Assembly (NCBI RefSeq): GCF_900129935.1
Contig: NZ_FQXJ01000004.1
Coordinates: forward strand, 248,001-312,000
Reading direction: 5' to 3'
Origin: Desulfosporosinus lacus DSM 15449
GTDB taxonomy: Bacteria > Bacillota > Desulfitobacteriia > Desulfitobacteriales > Desulfitobacteriaceae
DNA length: 64,000 nucleotides
Under the pieces are notes generated by a model that worked only from the letters and a program-made list of their open reading frames with translations, was not told the origin of the DNA and made no database searches. The position numbers and the translations under genes were made by a program. The first letter of the stretch is position 1; each line of letters opens with the position of its first letter. Shown piece after piece: positions 50,335 to 59,169 of this stretch.

Positions 50335-50513
50335 GAAGACACGGAGGCGATTTTACCGCCTCCCTCCGTTCTATCTTGTGCGTAACCTACTCAAAATCTA
50401 TTCCAGTCGGTATATCCTTATATTGCTTCATCAGGTTGCGAAGAGCAACCAAAGAGGCCCTTAGAAACGACGCCGCACTTAAAAATAAACTGGAAAAATA
50501 AATACATAGCCTT

Positions 50514-50555
50514 AAAAAGCGTTGTGGTTTGTCTGTAAAGCCACAACGCTTTTTT
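50514..50555 (+). terminator. intrinsic terminator before virB4
   Basis: AAAAAGCGTTGTGG and CCACAACGCTTTTTT form a 14-bp perfect stem around a 13-base loop, with a T-run on both strands. Transcription of the C39 gene ends here, so virB4 needs its own promoter or anti-termination. The stretch before it (50335-50513) also contains GGAGGCG/CGCCTCC at 50343-50364. Confidence 0.85.
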
Positions 50556-50565
50556 ATTATCCATT

Positions 50566-50599
50566 GTGCCGGAAGGGTAACCTTCACGGCACTTTTTTT
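50566..50599 (+). terminator. second hairpin in the virB4 leader
   Basis: GTGCCGGAAGG and CCTTCACGGCAC pair with one bulge around GTAA and are followed by seven T. Two consecutive terminator-like hairpins directly before the virB4 ribosome binding site suggest attenuation of the T4SS ATPase operon. Confidence 0.7.
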
Positions 50600-50617
50600 G
50601 TTGAAGGAGGTTTTTTA

Positions 50618-52438
50618 GTGGCCAGACAAAACACTGCTTTTATGCCTGTCAATCAGGCTCTGCTCAATGTCATTACCCCTATGGGGCTTGAAATTCGGAA
50701 AAACTCACTCGTCATAGGTGAAAACACAGGCCGGGTTTACGGAGTTATTAAGTACCCGCAAAAGGTGGATATCGGCTGGTTAGCTAAGATAACCAACATC
50801 CCCGGCACTATCGTTTCCATATCCTTTCGGCCTGTGGACAACGGCGCTCTGATTGGGGCAATCTCCAAATCAATTACGCAGAACCGGGGAACTGCCGAAA
50901 GCGCCAGAGACCCCCTTTCCCGCCAAAGAGCTGAGAAAGCGGCCGAAGATGGTGAACGAATCATGCTTCAAATAGATCAACATGGCGAAATCGTTGGGCT
51001 TATGAGCATTGCCATCATGCCCCTTGCCCCGGATGAAAAAGCTTTTAACAGAGTTTGTCGGCGTGTTGAGAGCACCATGTCCGTTATGAAATGCAAAATC
51101 CGTACCCTTGCCAATCTGCAAAAGGACGGCTTACAGCATATTTCCCCCACGTATCCTTTGAGTGAGCGAGTGGCCGGCATTATTGAACGTATTGTGCCCC
51201 TTTCTACTGTTATGGGCGGCTTTCCCTTCGCTGCCAGCGGCTTCAATGACGGAACGGGTTACTATATCGGCCGTGACTCCTCAGGCGGTCTTGTCATCAT
51301 CGACACATGGCGGCGCGGTGACGACCGGACCAATTCCAATATGGTCTTTATGGGTGTTGCTGGCGTTGGGAAATCGACAGCCGTGAAACACGTTGCCCTG
51401 GCTGAATACATGAAAGGAACAAAACTGATTTTTATCGACCCTGAATCAGAGTATAAAAACCTCTGCCTGTCCTTAAATGGAGATTGGATCAATGCCGCCG
51501 GCAGTGTGGCCGGGCGTTTGAACCCCCTTCAAATAAGACCCGTCCCGCGCGATGAAGAAGACGAGGAGCATCCCTTATACAAAGACGAGGGCAATGGCAT
51601 GAGTGATATGGCCCTCCACCTGAAAAACCTGGAGATATTCTTCAATTTGTATATACCCAGCCTTACCGATATGCAACGAGCCATTCTGAAAAAGAGCATC
51701 ATTGAATTGTACAACAAGTTCCATATCTTTTGGGAAACTGATATCAGCTCTTTGCGAAACACCGACTTTCCTATTTTCTCAGACTTGCTTGCGCTAATCG
51801 AGGCAAAAGCCGCCCAAAATCCAGACAATACCATGTACAGTGACCTGGCTCTTCTTCTCTTTGATATCGCCCAAGGCGGCGACAGTTTCCTGTGGAACGG
51901 TCATAGTACCATCGAAACACATACCCGCTGCGTCTGCCTGGATACCCATGCCTTACAAAACACAGGGGATAACATCAAACGTACCCAATATTTCAACTTG
52001 CTGTCCTGGTGCTGGGAGCAAATGAGCCGCAACAGAAACGAACGTGTTCTCCTAATTTGTGATGAAGCCTACCTAATGATCGACCCTAATGTGCCCCAAT
52101 CCCTCGTTTTTCTGCGCAATGTGGAGAAACGGGCAAGAAAATATGAATCCGCCCTGGCTATCGTATCCCATTCAATCGTAGACTTTCTTTCACCAGAGGT
52201 TAAAATGTACGGTCAAGCCTTGCTGGATATTCCATGTATCAAAATACTCATGGGAACGGATGGGAAAAATCTTCAGGAAACGCGGGAGCTGTACAATTTA
52301 ACCGACGCCGAGGAAGAACTGTTACTCTCCAAAAAACGCGGTCATGCCCTGTTTATTATCGGCTCCAAACGTCTGCACCTGCACTTTGAAATACCATCCT
52401 ATAAATTTGAATATATGGGCAAGGCGGGTGGACGATGA
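50618..52438 (+). CDS. virB4: VirB4-type T4SS ATPase
   Basis: 606 aa from GTG 50618, 7 bp after AAGGAGG; an upstream in-frame ATG (50522) lies in the terminator. N-terminal ~230 residues bind the channel. The P-loop GVAGVGKST has K252; FIDPESEYKNL follows; Walker B is VLLICDEAYLMID, then a SHSIVDFL box and a HALFIIGSKRLHL end. VirB4 powers assembly and transfer in the T4SS. It precedes a small membrane peptide and a TadZ-like ATPase. Confidence 0.93.
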   Translation: MARQNTAFMPVNQALLNVITPMGLEIRKNSLVIGENTGRVYGVIKYPQKVDIGWLAKITNIPGTIVSISFRPVDNGALIGAISKSITQNRGTAESARDPLSRQRAEKAAEDGERIMLQIDQHGEIVGLMSIAIMPLAPDEKAFNRVCRRVESTMSVMKCKIRTLANLQKDGLQHISPTYPLSERVAGIIERIVPLSTVMGGFPFAASGFNDGTGYYIGRDSSGGLVIIDTWRRGDDRTNSNMVFMGVAGVGKSTAVKHVALAEYMKGTKLIFIDPESEYKNLCLSLNGDWINAAGSVAGRLNPLQIRPVPRDEEDEEHPLYKDEGNGMSDMALHLKNLEIFFNLYIPSLTDMQRAILKKSIIELYNKFHIFWETDISSLRNTDFPIFSDLLALIEAKAAQNPDNTMYSDLALLLFDIAQGGDSFLWNGHSTIETHTRCVCLDTHALQNTGDNIKRTQYFNLLSWCWEQMSRNRNERVLLICDEAYLMIDPNVPQSLVFLRNVEKRARKYESALAIVSHSIVDFLSPEVKMYGQALLDIPCIKILMGTDGKNLQETRELYNLTDAEEELLLSKKRGHALFIIGSKRLHLHFEIPSYKFEYMGKAGGR

Positions 52439-52635
52439 TGAAGAACGATAACTACAAAATCATCGAGTTGTTTTTCTATGTGCTTATTGTGATTGCGGGC
52501 TTGGTCCTGCTCATCATGGGAAGGGCCAAAGGACCGGAGCTGCCGAGGGACGCCACGCCGCCGCCCATACAGGTCACCCTGCAACGTGCGGAAAGGTGGA
52601 ATCATCATGCTACTTTACTTAACTGGAAAGGATAG
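52435..52635 (+). CDS. 66-aa single-pass membrane peptide
   Basis: Starts at one of two adjacent ATG codons (52435, 52438) at the virB4 stop. One helix (KIIELFFYVLIVIAGLVLLIMG) is followed by a Pro/Arg-rich cytosolic or external tail. It overlaps the next gene by 29 bp, so its last ~10 codons also encode the start of the TadZ-like protein. A small T4SS subunit is likely but not shown. Confidence 0.5.
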   Translation: MMKNDNYKIIELFFYVLIVIAGLVLLIMGRAKGPELPRDATPPPIQVTLQRAERWNHHATLLNWKG

Positions 52636-53653
52636 GGTAAACCTTTTGGACTTTATAGAGGACAAAATCGGGATAATCCCCAAAAAGATGACGGGCAAGT
52701 TTTCTCTGCTGCAATTTGTGGTACGGGATATGCGCAACTACGCCCATATGCAATATTTTGTTGTCGACCGGACCGCCGTGAGTGAAGATGAAGCTGGTTT
52801 TACTGCGGCGGTCAGTTCTTTTCAAACTATGTTCAGCGCCCGTATTATCGTCATCTGCGAAGGCTGCTCCGAATATGATGCTTTCCTGCGTCAACTCATT
52901 ATGGCCGGCGTGACGGACATTGTGACAGCGACAGATATCAAAGAGATTCAGGCTGAAATATTAGAATGCCTTTCCCCGGAGGGAATGCAGCGGTACAAAG
53001 TGCCCGCGCAGAAACCACAGCCCCCCACTATTGCCGCCCAAAGCACGCCGGTATCAGAAAGATATCTTTTCACCTGTCAAGATATTCGGATTGCTGTTGC
53101 GGGCTGTCAGCGGCGTGTCGGCGTTACCACTACGGCGGCCAACCTTGCGCACTGGATACAGGCCCATGGAGGTACAGCCTGTTACTTGGAGAGCAATCTG
53201 AACAAGCACTTGTCCTACATTATAAAGCTCTATGCGGATCAGCCGGAAGACGATCACTACACCATCGGCGGCGTGGATTACTATTTCACCAGCGATTTTG
53301 ACAAGGCCTACAATTTTATCATCATCGATTGCGGGGTACTGGACGAACCGCCGCAGGCCTGCTTCGCAGAGGCTGACCTGCGCCTGTTATGCGGATCAGC
53401 CATGCCCTACGAGTTAGTCCATATGCAAAACGCCCTCAGCCGGTGCAAAAATGGGACAGTTCAGGCTCTTGGCATGTATGTACCTTTAGATGTCCGGGAG
53501 CTTATGAAACAGGCCATCACGGATGATCTATTGTTTGTTGACTCCTCCCATGAATTGTTCGACGGAAACGCCAACAGTAATCTTAACAAGAGATTGGTCA
53601 GCAATTATATAACCAGGATTATGGACAGCAATGAGGCGGTTCAAAGGGTGTAA
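52607..53653 (+). CDS. tadZ: TadZ/CpaE-like protein with receiver-like N-terminus and defective P-loop
   Basis: 348 aa from ATG 52607, 7 bp after GAAAGGTGG. The first ~130 residues have alternating strands and helices like a pseudo-receiver (RIIVICEGCSEYDAFLRQLI, then AGVTDIVTATD), a usual part of CpaE/TadZ proteins. The ParA-like domain has GCQRRVGVTTTAANLA where KGGVGKTT is expected, so both P-loop lysines are replaced, and a FIIIDCG strand. It may bind nucleotide weakly or act as a scaffold. It follows virB4, not a Tad cluster, and so ties the positioning factor to the T4SS block. Confidence 0.7.
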   Translation: MLLYLTGKDRVNLLDFIEDKIGIIPKKMTGKFSLLQFVVRDMRNYAHMQYFVVDRTAVSEDEAGFTAAVSSFQTMFSARIIVICEGCSEYDAFLRQLIMAGVTDIVTATDIKEIQAEILECLSPEGMQRYKVPAQKPQPPTIAAQSTPVSERYLFTCQDIRIAVAGCQRRVGVTTTAANLAHWIQAHGGTACYLESNLNKHLSYIIKLYADQPEDDHYTIGGVDYYFTSDFDKAYNFIIIDCGVLDEPPQACFAEADLRLLCGSAMPYELVHMQNALSRCKNGTVQALGMYVPLDVRELMKQAITDDLLFVDSSHELFDGNANSNLNKRLVSNYITRIMDSNEAVQRV

Positions 53654-53781
53654 ATACATTCCCAAAACCGCCTGTTACTTAAGCATAGATGTTACCACGA
53701 TTGAATAAGCTCACTGAAAAAGAATAACATTCCCATTTACTCTTCATACCTTTGGTATAAGAATAAAAATCAAAGCTAGAG

Positions 53782-53928
53782 GTCTCACTGCCTAATAGCG
53801 GCTATTCAACTTGGTCATACGGAGGCTTTATAGATTGCGGTACAGGTAAGACATCAAGTCAAACTTGGACTGCTGCCAGAGATAATGCTGTTGCTGCCAA
53901 TAATGCGGGTTCTAAACTTGTTTGTTAA
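53782..53928 (+). pseudogene. 3' fragment of a lost surface or toxin-like gene
   Basis: An open stretch without a start reads VSLPNSGYSTWSYGGFIDCG, then TGKTSSQTWTAARDNAVAAN, and stops at 53926. The composition (Gly, Ser, Trp, Cys) is that of an exported protein end. The bases before it (53654-53781) contain no frame. It lies back to back with another fragment on the other strand. Confidence 0.4.
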
Positions 53929-54225
53929 AAAACCCACCATGTAGGCCATCCACCAGGTTCCTTATCTCTTTCGCTTACTTTTAGAGTTTCATTTTCGAAA
54001 GTGATATCATAAAACGTCACAGACCAATTACCTTCATTAATCTGAAACTCGGGTAATATCCTCTATTCCTCCGGGCTCGGTTCTGCGCACACGTCCATAA
54101 AAACTTGATCTTTCTTTCCCTCTGAATATTCAAAAGTTAAAAGCTCAAAGTTTGGCTCTTTAAAGAATAATAATAGATATGAATTGAGTCCATATCCTTC
54201 GATTCCTTTTATGAGAATAGGGGAA
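53927..54225 (-). pseudogene. C-terminal fragment of an unknown protein with an in-frame stop
   Basis: The minus strand reads IKGIEGYGLNSYLLLFFKEP, then FELLTFEYSEGKKDQVFMDV, a TAG stop after AEPSPEE, and in the same frame LPEFQINEGNWSVTFYDITF to GGWPTWWVF and stop. The start is lost at the IS200-type remnant (54241). Size and composition would fit an immunity-type protein next to a toxin fragment, but this is a guess. Confidence 0.4.
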
Positions 54226-54240
54226 TAAAGTAAACAACTA

Positions 54241-54476
54241 CCGGCTAAAGCCGGAGGGTTTAAATCGGACTAAAAGTCCGGTTAAAGGCTAAAGCCTGCT
54301 AAAAGCTACCATTGGCTAAATGCCAACTAAAAGTATTTGACTGAAACTCACGTGTCAATTTTGAAGTTATCTTCATATCCGTCTGTTTGCTGATTCTCAA
54401 TATAGTCTCTAATTATCTGATCTGTGATTGTTCCAACTGTTGCACAAAAATACCCTCGCGTAAAGCTGGACAATAC
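54241..54476 (-). mobile_element. IS200/IS605-family remnant (end hairpins and TnpA C-terminus)
   Basis: The minus strand from about 54476 to the stop at 54348 reads SSFTRGYFCATVGTITDQII, then RDYIENQQ, the conserved C-terminal end of the Y1 transposase TnpA (family pattern: 'RGYF..TVG.....I..YI..Q'). The N-terminal part with HUH and Tyr is missing. Downstream are four short palindromes: CCGGCTAAAGCCGG (54241-54254), CGGAC/GTCCG (54266-54280), AGGCT/AGCCT (54286-54297) and TTGGC/GCCAA (54312-54326), all with a CTAAA-type loop, the kind of structures that end such elements. It is non-functional. Confidence 0.72.
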
Positions 54477-54529
54477 ATCATGCCGATAGACGAAAAGACA
54501 GGATTCACACAGGATGCACGTTTGCTTTA

Positions 54530-55678
54530 TTATGGTTTCAAAATGACCTTGGTACATTCATCATCATGGTCATTAAATATCCGGTAGGCTTCACTCGCCT
54601 GATCCAAGGGGATTTGGTGGCTGATAATCTGGGTTGGATCGAGTTCGCCCGATACGATCTTCTCAAATAGCATTGGCATGAGGTGGATGACAGGCGCTTG
54701 CCCCATTCTCAGATTGATATTTCGCTCCCAAATACCTCCAAGGGGAAACTGATTGTACTTGGCGCCATAAACGCCTGTAATCTGGATAGTGCCGCATTTG
54801 CGGACGGCATCAGAAGCGATTTTGAGTGGACTTAATGTGCCGCCTATCAACTTTATACCTTGTTCAACAGTTTCAAGTGGTGTTTTTTTGCCATCCATAC
54901 CTACACAATCAATGACTACATCTGCTCCGCCGCTTGTTAGTTCATGGATATGGTGTCCGGCATCGGCAATTTCTTCAAAGTTAATCGTTTCTACATTGTT
55001 GATTTGTTTTGCTTTTTGTAGTCTGTAGGGTAGGCTGTCAACGGCAATAACCCGTTTAGCCCCATTCATCCAGGCGAATTTTTGTGCCATTAAGCCGATT
55101 GGACCGCAACCGAGAACAACGACCGTATCATCCTTTTTTACTCCGCCATGTATAACACTCCAATAAGCTGTTGGTAGTACGTCGGATAGAAAAAGTACCG
55201 ACTCGTCGGGGAGTTCGCATGATTCCGGGATGAGAAAAGGAATGTTATTCCCATACGGCACACGCAGTAATTCGGCCTGGCCGCCGGGATAGTCGCCGTA
55301 ACGGTCTGTAAAACCAAAGTAACCGCCCGTATCTATATTATGTGGATTAGGATACGTATTGGCATTGTCACATTGGCTTTCCATGTCATGTTGACAGTAG
55401 TGGCAATGACCGCAGGCAACATTGAAAGGCAATACGACTCTGTCACCTTTTTTAACACGCGTGACCTCAGGGCCTACCTCTTCGACAATTCCCATTGGCT
55501 CATGGCCGACCACATAGTCTTTTTGAGCCGGCAATGAACCTTGATAAATATGGAGATCGGAACCACAAATCGCAGAGGATGTGATTTTTACAATAATATC
55601 ATCGTTCTTTACCAAAACAGGATCTGCTACATTTTTAACCTGCATATTTCTTGTTCCTTGGTACGTGACTGCTCTCAT
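54530..55678 (-). CDS. zinc-dependent alcohol dehydrogenase (formaldehyde dehydrogenase-like)
   Basis: 382 aa from ATG 55678 (MRAVTYQG…), with AAAGGA 12 bp upstream; an ATG four codons earlier (55690) directly abuts that site. The medium-chain dehydrogenase pattern is complete: catalytic zinc Cys in SAICGSDLHIY and GHEP; structural zinc Cys cluster in CGHCHYCQHDMESQC; NAD-binding GCGPIGLMAQ. It belongs to the glutathione-independent formaldehyde/threonine dehydrogenase-like branch by appearance. It oxidises an alcohol or aldehyde hydrate with NAD(P); the substrate cannot be read. It stands alone between an IS remnant and a UvrA-type gene. Confidence 0.85.
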   Translation of the reverse strand: MRAVTYQGTRNMQVKNVADPVLVKNDDIIVKITSSAICGSDLHIYQGSLPAQKDYVVGHEPMGIVEEVGPEVTRVKKGDRVVLPFNVACGHCHYCQHDMESQCDNANTYPNPHNIDTGGYFGFTDRYGDYPGGQAELLRVPYGNNIPFLIPESCELPDESVLFLSDVLPTAYWSVIHGGVKKDDTVVVLGCGPIGLMAQKFAWMNGAKRVIAVDSLPYRLQKAKQINNVETINFEEIADAGHHIHELTSGGADVVIDCVGMDGKKTPLETVEQGIKLIGGTLSPLKIASDAVRKCGTIQITGVYGAKYNQFPLGGIWERNINLRMGQAPVIHLMPMLFEKIVSGELDPTQIISHQIPLDQASEAYRIFNDHDDECTKVILKP

Positions 55679-55690
55679 CTTTATTGCCAT

Positions 55691-56058
55691 TCCTTTCTAC
55701 GAAGAAACATAAAACGGGATGAAACCGCCGGCCCTCGCCGTTCGTTTTGTATGTTGGACTTACATAGGGTGAGTATTCCAAGTATCAAAAAAATATATTC
55801 ATAAATAATTTTATTTGCCGAAACTGTGGACTGTCTCAAACTAACTCTGCAGTCGATAATTGATTGCATTGGCTGCCCTTCAGCACGAGAGAAAAGGGAT
55901 TCATCACGGTTTCTGCTCCGTAACGGGCCGGTCAGCGAAGGGATGCAATCGCGATTGGTATCGGCGGCTTCCAGAGCGCTTGATTTTTAAGGCCGTATGG
56001 CCCAGTCCGGCAAAGCGTCCGTCGGAACCTCGCGAAATTGAATCTGTTTTCCAGTCGA
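55691..56058. other. intergenic region without a convincing gene
   Basis: Leader region between the leftward dehydrogenase and the rightward UvrA-family gene. Only short frames without ribosome binding sites are present. The part 55900-56040 is GC-richer than its flanks and may be worn coding DNA, but I could not identify it. Confidence 0.5.
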
Positions 56059-56086
56059 TTGACGTGTTATATTGACGTGATATAAT
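56059..56086 (+). promoter_or_regulatory. sigma-A-type promoter of the UvrA-family gene
   Basis: TTGACG (56059-56064), 16 bp, TATAAT (56081-56086). The start codon is 36 bp further on with AAGGAGA between. TTGACGTG occurs twice in the spacer region (56059, 56073), which could be an operator. Confidence 0.75.
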
Positions 56087-56122
56087 AATAAAATTATCTA
56101 CTATGGAAGGAGATGGTGAATA

Positions 56123-58384
56123 ATGACATCTGCTGAAAAAAACATGGAGACCATTGACATATACGGTGCCAGCGAAAACAATCTGAAATCCGTCTCTCTG
56201 CGAATTCCCAAGAAGCAAATCACCATCTTTACCGGCGTTTCCGGCTCGGGAAAATCTTCCCTGTGCATGGACACGATTGCGGCAAACGCGCGCCGGGAGC
56301 TTAATGAGACATTCCCCAGCTTTGTGCAGCGGTACCTGCCGAAATATGGCCGTCCTCATGTGGAGCGCATCGAGAACCTGCCAGTCACCATTATCATTGA
56401 CCAAAGCAAGCCCGCACCCAACGCACGATCCACCGTCGGCACCTACACGGACACATACTCCCTGCTGCGCCTGTTGTTTTCACGTATCGGCTCTCCCTTT
56501 GTAGGGTACTCGGATACGTTTTCGTTCAATCATCCTCTCGGTCGCTGCCCCCAATGCGACGGCCTTGGCGAGGTCACGGAGCTGGATTTGCATAAACTGG
56601 TGGACTTTGATAAATCCCTCAACGAGGAGGGTGTCATCGACTACATCGCGTTTAAGCCGGGTGGATGGCGCTGGGAGCTTTACGCCCATAGTGGCCTGTT
56701 TGATTTGAATAAGAAAATCCGCGATTATACGCCCCAGGAGCTGGAGCTCTTTTTGTATTCTCCGCAGATCCGTCTGAAAAACCCGCCGGAAAACTGGCCG
56801 AAAACCGCCAAATATGAGGGCCTGATGACCCGGATGTACCGCAGCATTATCAAATCGGATGAGGGCAAGCGGCATCAAAAATGGCTGGAGCCCATGACGA
56901 CTACCGGTACCTGTTCCCTTTGCGGCGGCACCAGGCTAAACGAAACGGTGCGAAGCTGCAAAATTGACGGCATTAATATCGCGCAGGTGACGGATATGCC
57001 CTTGGTCGATGCCGTCCGCTGGGTAGCCCGGCTTGACGACCCTCTGGCGGCGGATATCAAGCTGGCGCTGCACAAACGGCTGTCCGCCTTAGTGGATATT
57101 GGCCTTGGGTATCTGACCCTGAGCCGCGGGATGGGGACCCTCTCGGGCGGAGAAGCGCAGCGCTGCAAGATCGCGAAATATATCAATTCCGCCCTGTCAG
57201 ATATTCTGTATGTGCTGGACGAGCCCAGCGTCGGGCTGCACAGCCATGACATCGACCTGCTCAAGACGTCGGTCAGGAAGCTGCGGGATCACGGCAACAC
57301 GGTAATTCTGGTAGAACACCACAAAGAGATGATCCAACTGTCCGACCACATTGTCGATATGGGGCCGGGAGCCGGAGCTGACGGCGGAAAAGTGCTGTTT
57401 GAAGGGGATTATGCCGGTCTGCTTGTGTCGGATACCATTACGGGCAGTATGCTGCGGCAACGCGTGTCCTTCAAAGAAACACCCCGCCGGCCAACTGCAT
57501 GGTTTGAGCTTTCTAATGTGAGCTACCACAATCTCAACAACGTAACGATCTCCATCCCGCTCGGCATTCTGGTGGCGGTGGCGGGGGTGGCGGGCTCGGG
57601 GAAGAGCTCGCTCATGGAGTGCTTCCGCCGCCGTTATCCGGGAGAAGTTGTCTTTATCAACCAGCGCAATATCGGAGTCAGCCTTCGCTCTACACCCGCG
57701 ACTTACCTGGGCGTGGCGGATGATATCCGCCGCCTGTTCGCCAAGCGGGCAGGTGTTTCCAACAGCCTGTTTACCTTCAATGGAAAGGGCGGCTGCCCCG
57801 TCTGCCACGGCAAGGGGGTTATCTTATCAGAAATGGCGTTCATGGATACTATTGAAACGGTGTGTGAAGCCTGTAACGGCCTTCGCTACTCCGGGGAGGT
57901 GCTGAAGTATCAAGTGGATGGACTCTCCATCGCGCAGACAATGGATCTGTCTGTGCATCAGGCCGCACAGCGCTTTGCAGGAACTGTTATAGAGCAAAAA
58001 CTAACACCGCTCTTGCAGGTTGGACTGGGATATCTGCATCTGAACCAAGCGCTGTCCACCCTCTCCGGCGGAGAGCTGCAGCGCGTGAAACTGGCGTCCT
58101 ATCTGGGAAGCAAGGGCCGGATCTTTATTCTGGACGAGCCGACCACCGGACTGCATCCGAAAGACATCCAGCATTTGTGCCGCTTGCTCGATTCTTTGGT
58201 GGAGGAGCAGGGGAATTCGATCCTGGTGATCGAGCACAACCTGGATGTACTGAAGCTTTCGGATTACGTCATTGAGTTGGGGCCTGCCGGCGGTGATCTA
58301 GGCGGCAAATTGCTTTTTGCCGGGCCTCCCCATGAATTGCTGGACTGTGCCCAATCGGTTACGGCGCCTTATCTCAAAGACTAG
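56123..58384 (+). CDS. UvrA-family ABC ATPase, short paralogue
   Basis: 753 aa against ~940 for UvrA, so it lacks part of the usual insertion. First P-loop GVSGSGKSS with K44, first signature GTLSGGEAQRCKIA, DEPSVGLHSHD; second P-loop VAGSGKSSLME, second signature STLSGGELQRVKLA and DEPTTGLHPKD. Zinc CxxC modules occur as CPQC, CSLC…GGTRL, CPVC and CEAC. Complete UvrA recognises DNA damage; short paralogues of this type are linked to resistance against DNA-binding drugs. No uvrB or uvrC is near, so it is an extra copy, perhaps acquired. Cytosolic. Confidence 0.9.
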   Translation: MTSAEKNMETIDIYGASENNLKSVSLRIPKKQITIFTGVSGSGKSSLCMDTIAANARRELNETFPSFVQRYLPKYGRPHVERIENLPVTIIIDQSKPAPNARSTVGTYTDTYSLLRLLFSRIGSPFVGYSDTFSFNHPLGRCPQCDGLGEVTELDLHKLVDFDKSLNEEGVIDYIAFKPGGWRWELYAHSGLFDLNKKIRDYTPQELELFLYSPQIRLKNPPENWPKTAKYEGLMTRMYRSIIKSDEGKRHQKWLEPMTTTGTCSLCGGTRLNETVRSCKIDGINIAQVTDMPLVDAVRWVARLDDPLAADIKLALHKRLSALVDIGLGYLTLSRGMGTLSGGEAQRCKIAKYINSALSDILYVLDEPSVGLHSHDIDLLKTSVRKLRDHGNTVILVEHHKEMIQLSDHIVDMGPGAGADGGKVLFEGDYAGLLVSDTITGSMLRQRVSFKETPRRPTAWFELSNVSYHNLNNVTISIPLGILVAVAGVAGSGKSSLMECFRRRYPGEVVFINQRNIGVSLRSTPATYLGVADDIRRLFAKRAGVSNSLFTFNGKGGCPVCHGKGVILSEMAFMDTIETVCEACNGLRYSGEVLKYQVDGLSIAQTMDLSVHQAAQRFAGTVIEQKLTPLLQVGLGYLHLNQALSTLSGGELQRVKLASYLGSKGRIFILDEPTTGLHPKDIQHLCRLLDSLVEEQGNSILVIEHNLDVLKLSDYVIELGPAGGDLGGKLLFAGPPHELLDCAQSVTAPYLKD

Positions 58385-58390
58385 ACGCTT

Positions 58391-58867
58391 CTATGATTGT
58401 GATTGAGCGGGATGATTTGACAAAAAGAGTGCGTAGTCTGAACGGATTGCTACTAGCGAATTTGTATGTCGGCCGGCTTTGGCGAAACGTATAAACATAT
58501 GGGCCAACGCACGTTTCATTGCTGAGCGATTGAACTTGCTAAAATAATTCATCCATCCTCGCAGGATCGGATTGAGTACCTCGGCGATCATATCAATCTT
58601 GCTACCTGTTTTCTTGTGTATTTCCAGGGTTTTTACCTTGTCATTTGTTTGTTCTGCCTTCTTGCTTACGGATGCGATAAAATTCCTTTGCAGCCAACCC
58701 AGACGATCTTTGATCCGCACTTTCCAAAAGGTATATCCGAGAAAATCAAATTCAGTATTAGGATAGTCTTTTGGTCTGTCCTTGTCTTGGCAGTACTCCA
58801 GCTTTGTTTTAGTCAGGTGTAATTCCAATTCGCATTCTTTGCGTCTCTCATCAATATCTAGCAGCAA
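58391..58867 (-). pseudogene. group II intron maturase/reverse transcriptase remnant
   Basis: The minus strand encodes the end of a reverse transcriptase thumb and X domain: ECELELHLTKTKLEYCQDKD, then FDFLGYTF and later LNPILRGWMNYFSKFNRSAM. These are the standard pieces after the palm domain of bacterial group II intron proteins. The catalytic YADD part is missing before it and the final ~35 residues no longer look like the family, so the gene is broken at both ends. No intron RNA end was recognised around it. Confidence 0.75.
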
Positions 58868-58989
58868 TTGTTTGGCTTAAGATCTAGGATGGTACCAATA
58901 TGGCCTTAGAAAATAATAAACTCTGACAAAGGAGAATTGGCCCACAAGGAAGTCTATAGAACCGTTTCCATGGTTACTATCATTCAGTG

Positions 58990-59034
58990 TATAAACTAAA
59001 ATAAAGCCCTTGTAAGGCTTTATTTTAGTTTATA
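58990..59034. terminator. 19-bp perfect inverted repeat, bidirectional terminator
   Basis: TATAAACTAAAATAAAGCC and its exact reverse complement flank CTTGTAA. The stop codon of the transposase fragment on the minus strand lies inside. AT-rich outer parts give U-runs in both directions, which suits a terminator; an insertion-sequence end is an alternative. Confidence 0.65.
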
Positions 59035-59169
59035 AGATCCGCGTTTAGCCCGAACCGGATCAAGCTGAAGAGCGTGATTCAGAACCTCTTGTCCAAGGAT
59101 GGTCAGTGTAGGAGGCCGATAAATTTGCCAATTCTTTTGATCACGTCCCACGGTTTCAAGCAAAGTACC
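59020..59169 (-). pseudogene. transposase-like C-terminal fragment
   Basis: The minus strand reads GTLLETVGRDQKNWQIYRPP, then TLTILGQEVLNHALQLDPVR, and ends AKRGSYKLK. It is a clean C-terminus without a start. I read it as the last ~50 residues of an insertion-sequence transposase because of its basic end and setting, but I cannot name the family. The bases 59170-59280 have no gene. Confidence 0.4.

Noticed and set aside
54241-54330. Regular short repeats that look CRISPR-like
   Set aside because: The units are different palindromes with a common CTAAA-type loop, not identical repeats with spacers, and they adjoin an IS200/IS605 TnpA end.
58391-58867. Functional group II intron
   Set aside because: Only the end of the maturase is present, the catalytic palm is missing and no intron domain V/VI structure was recognised.
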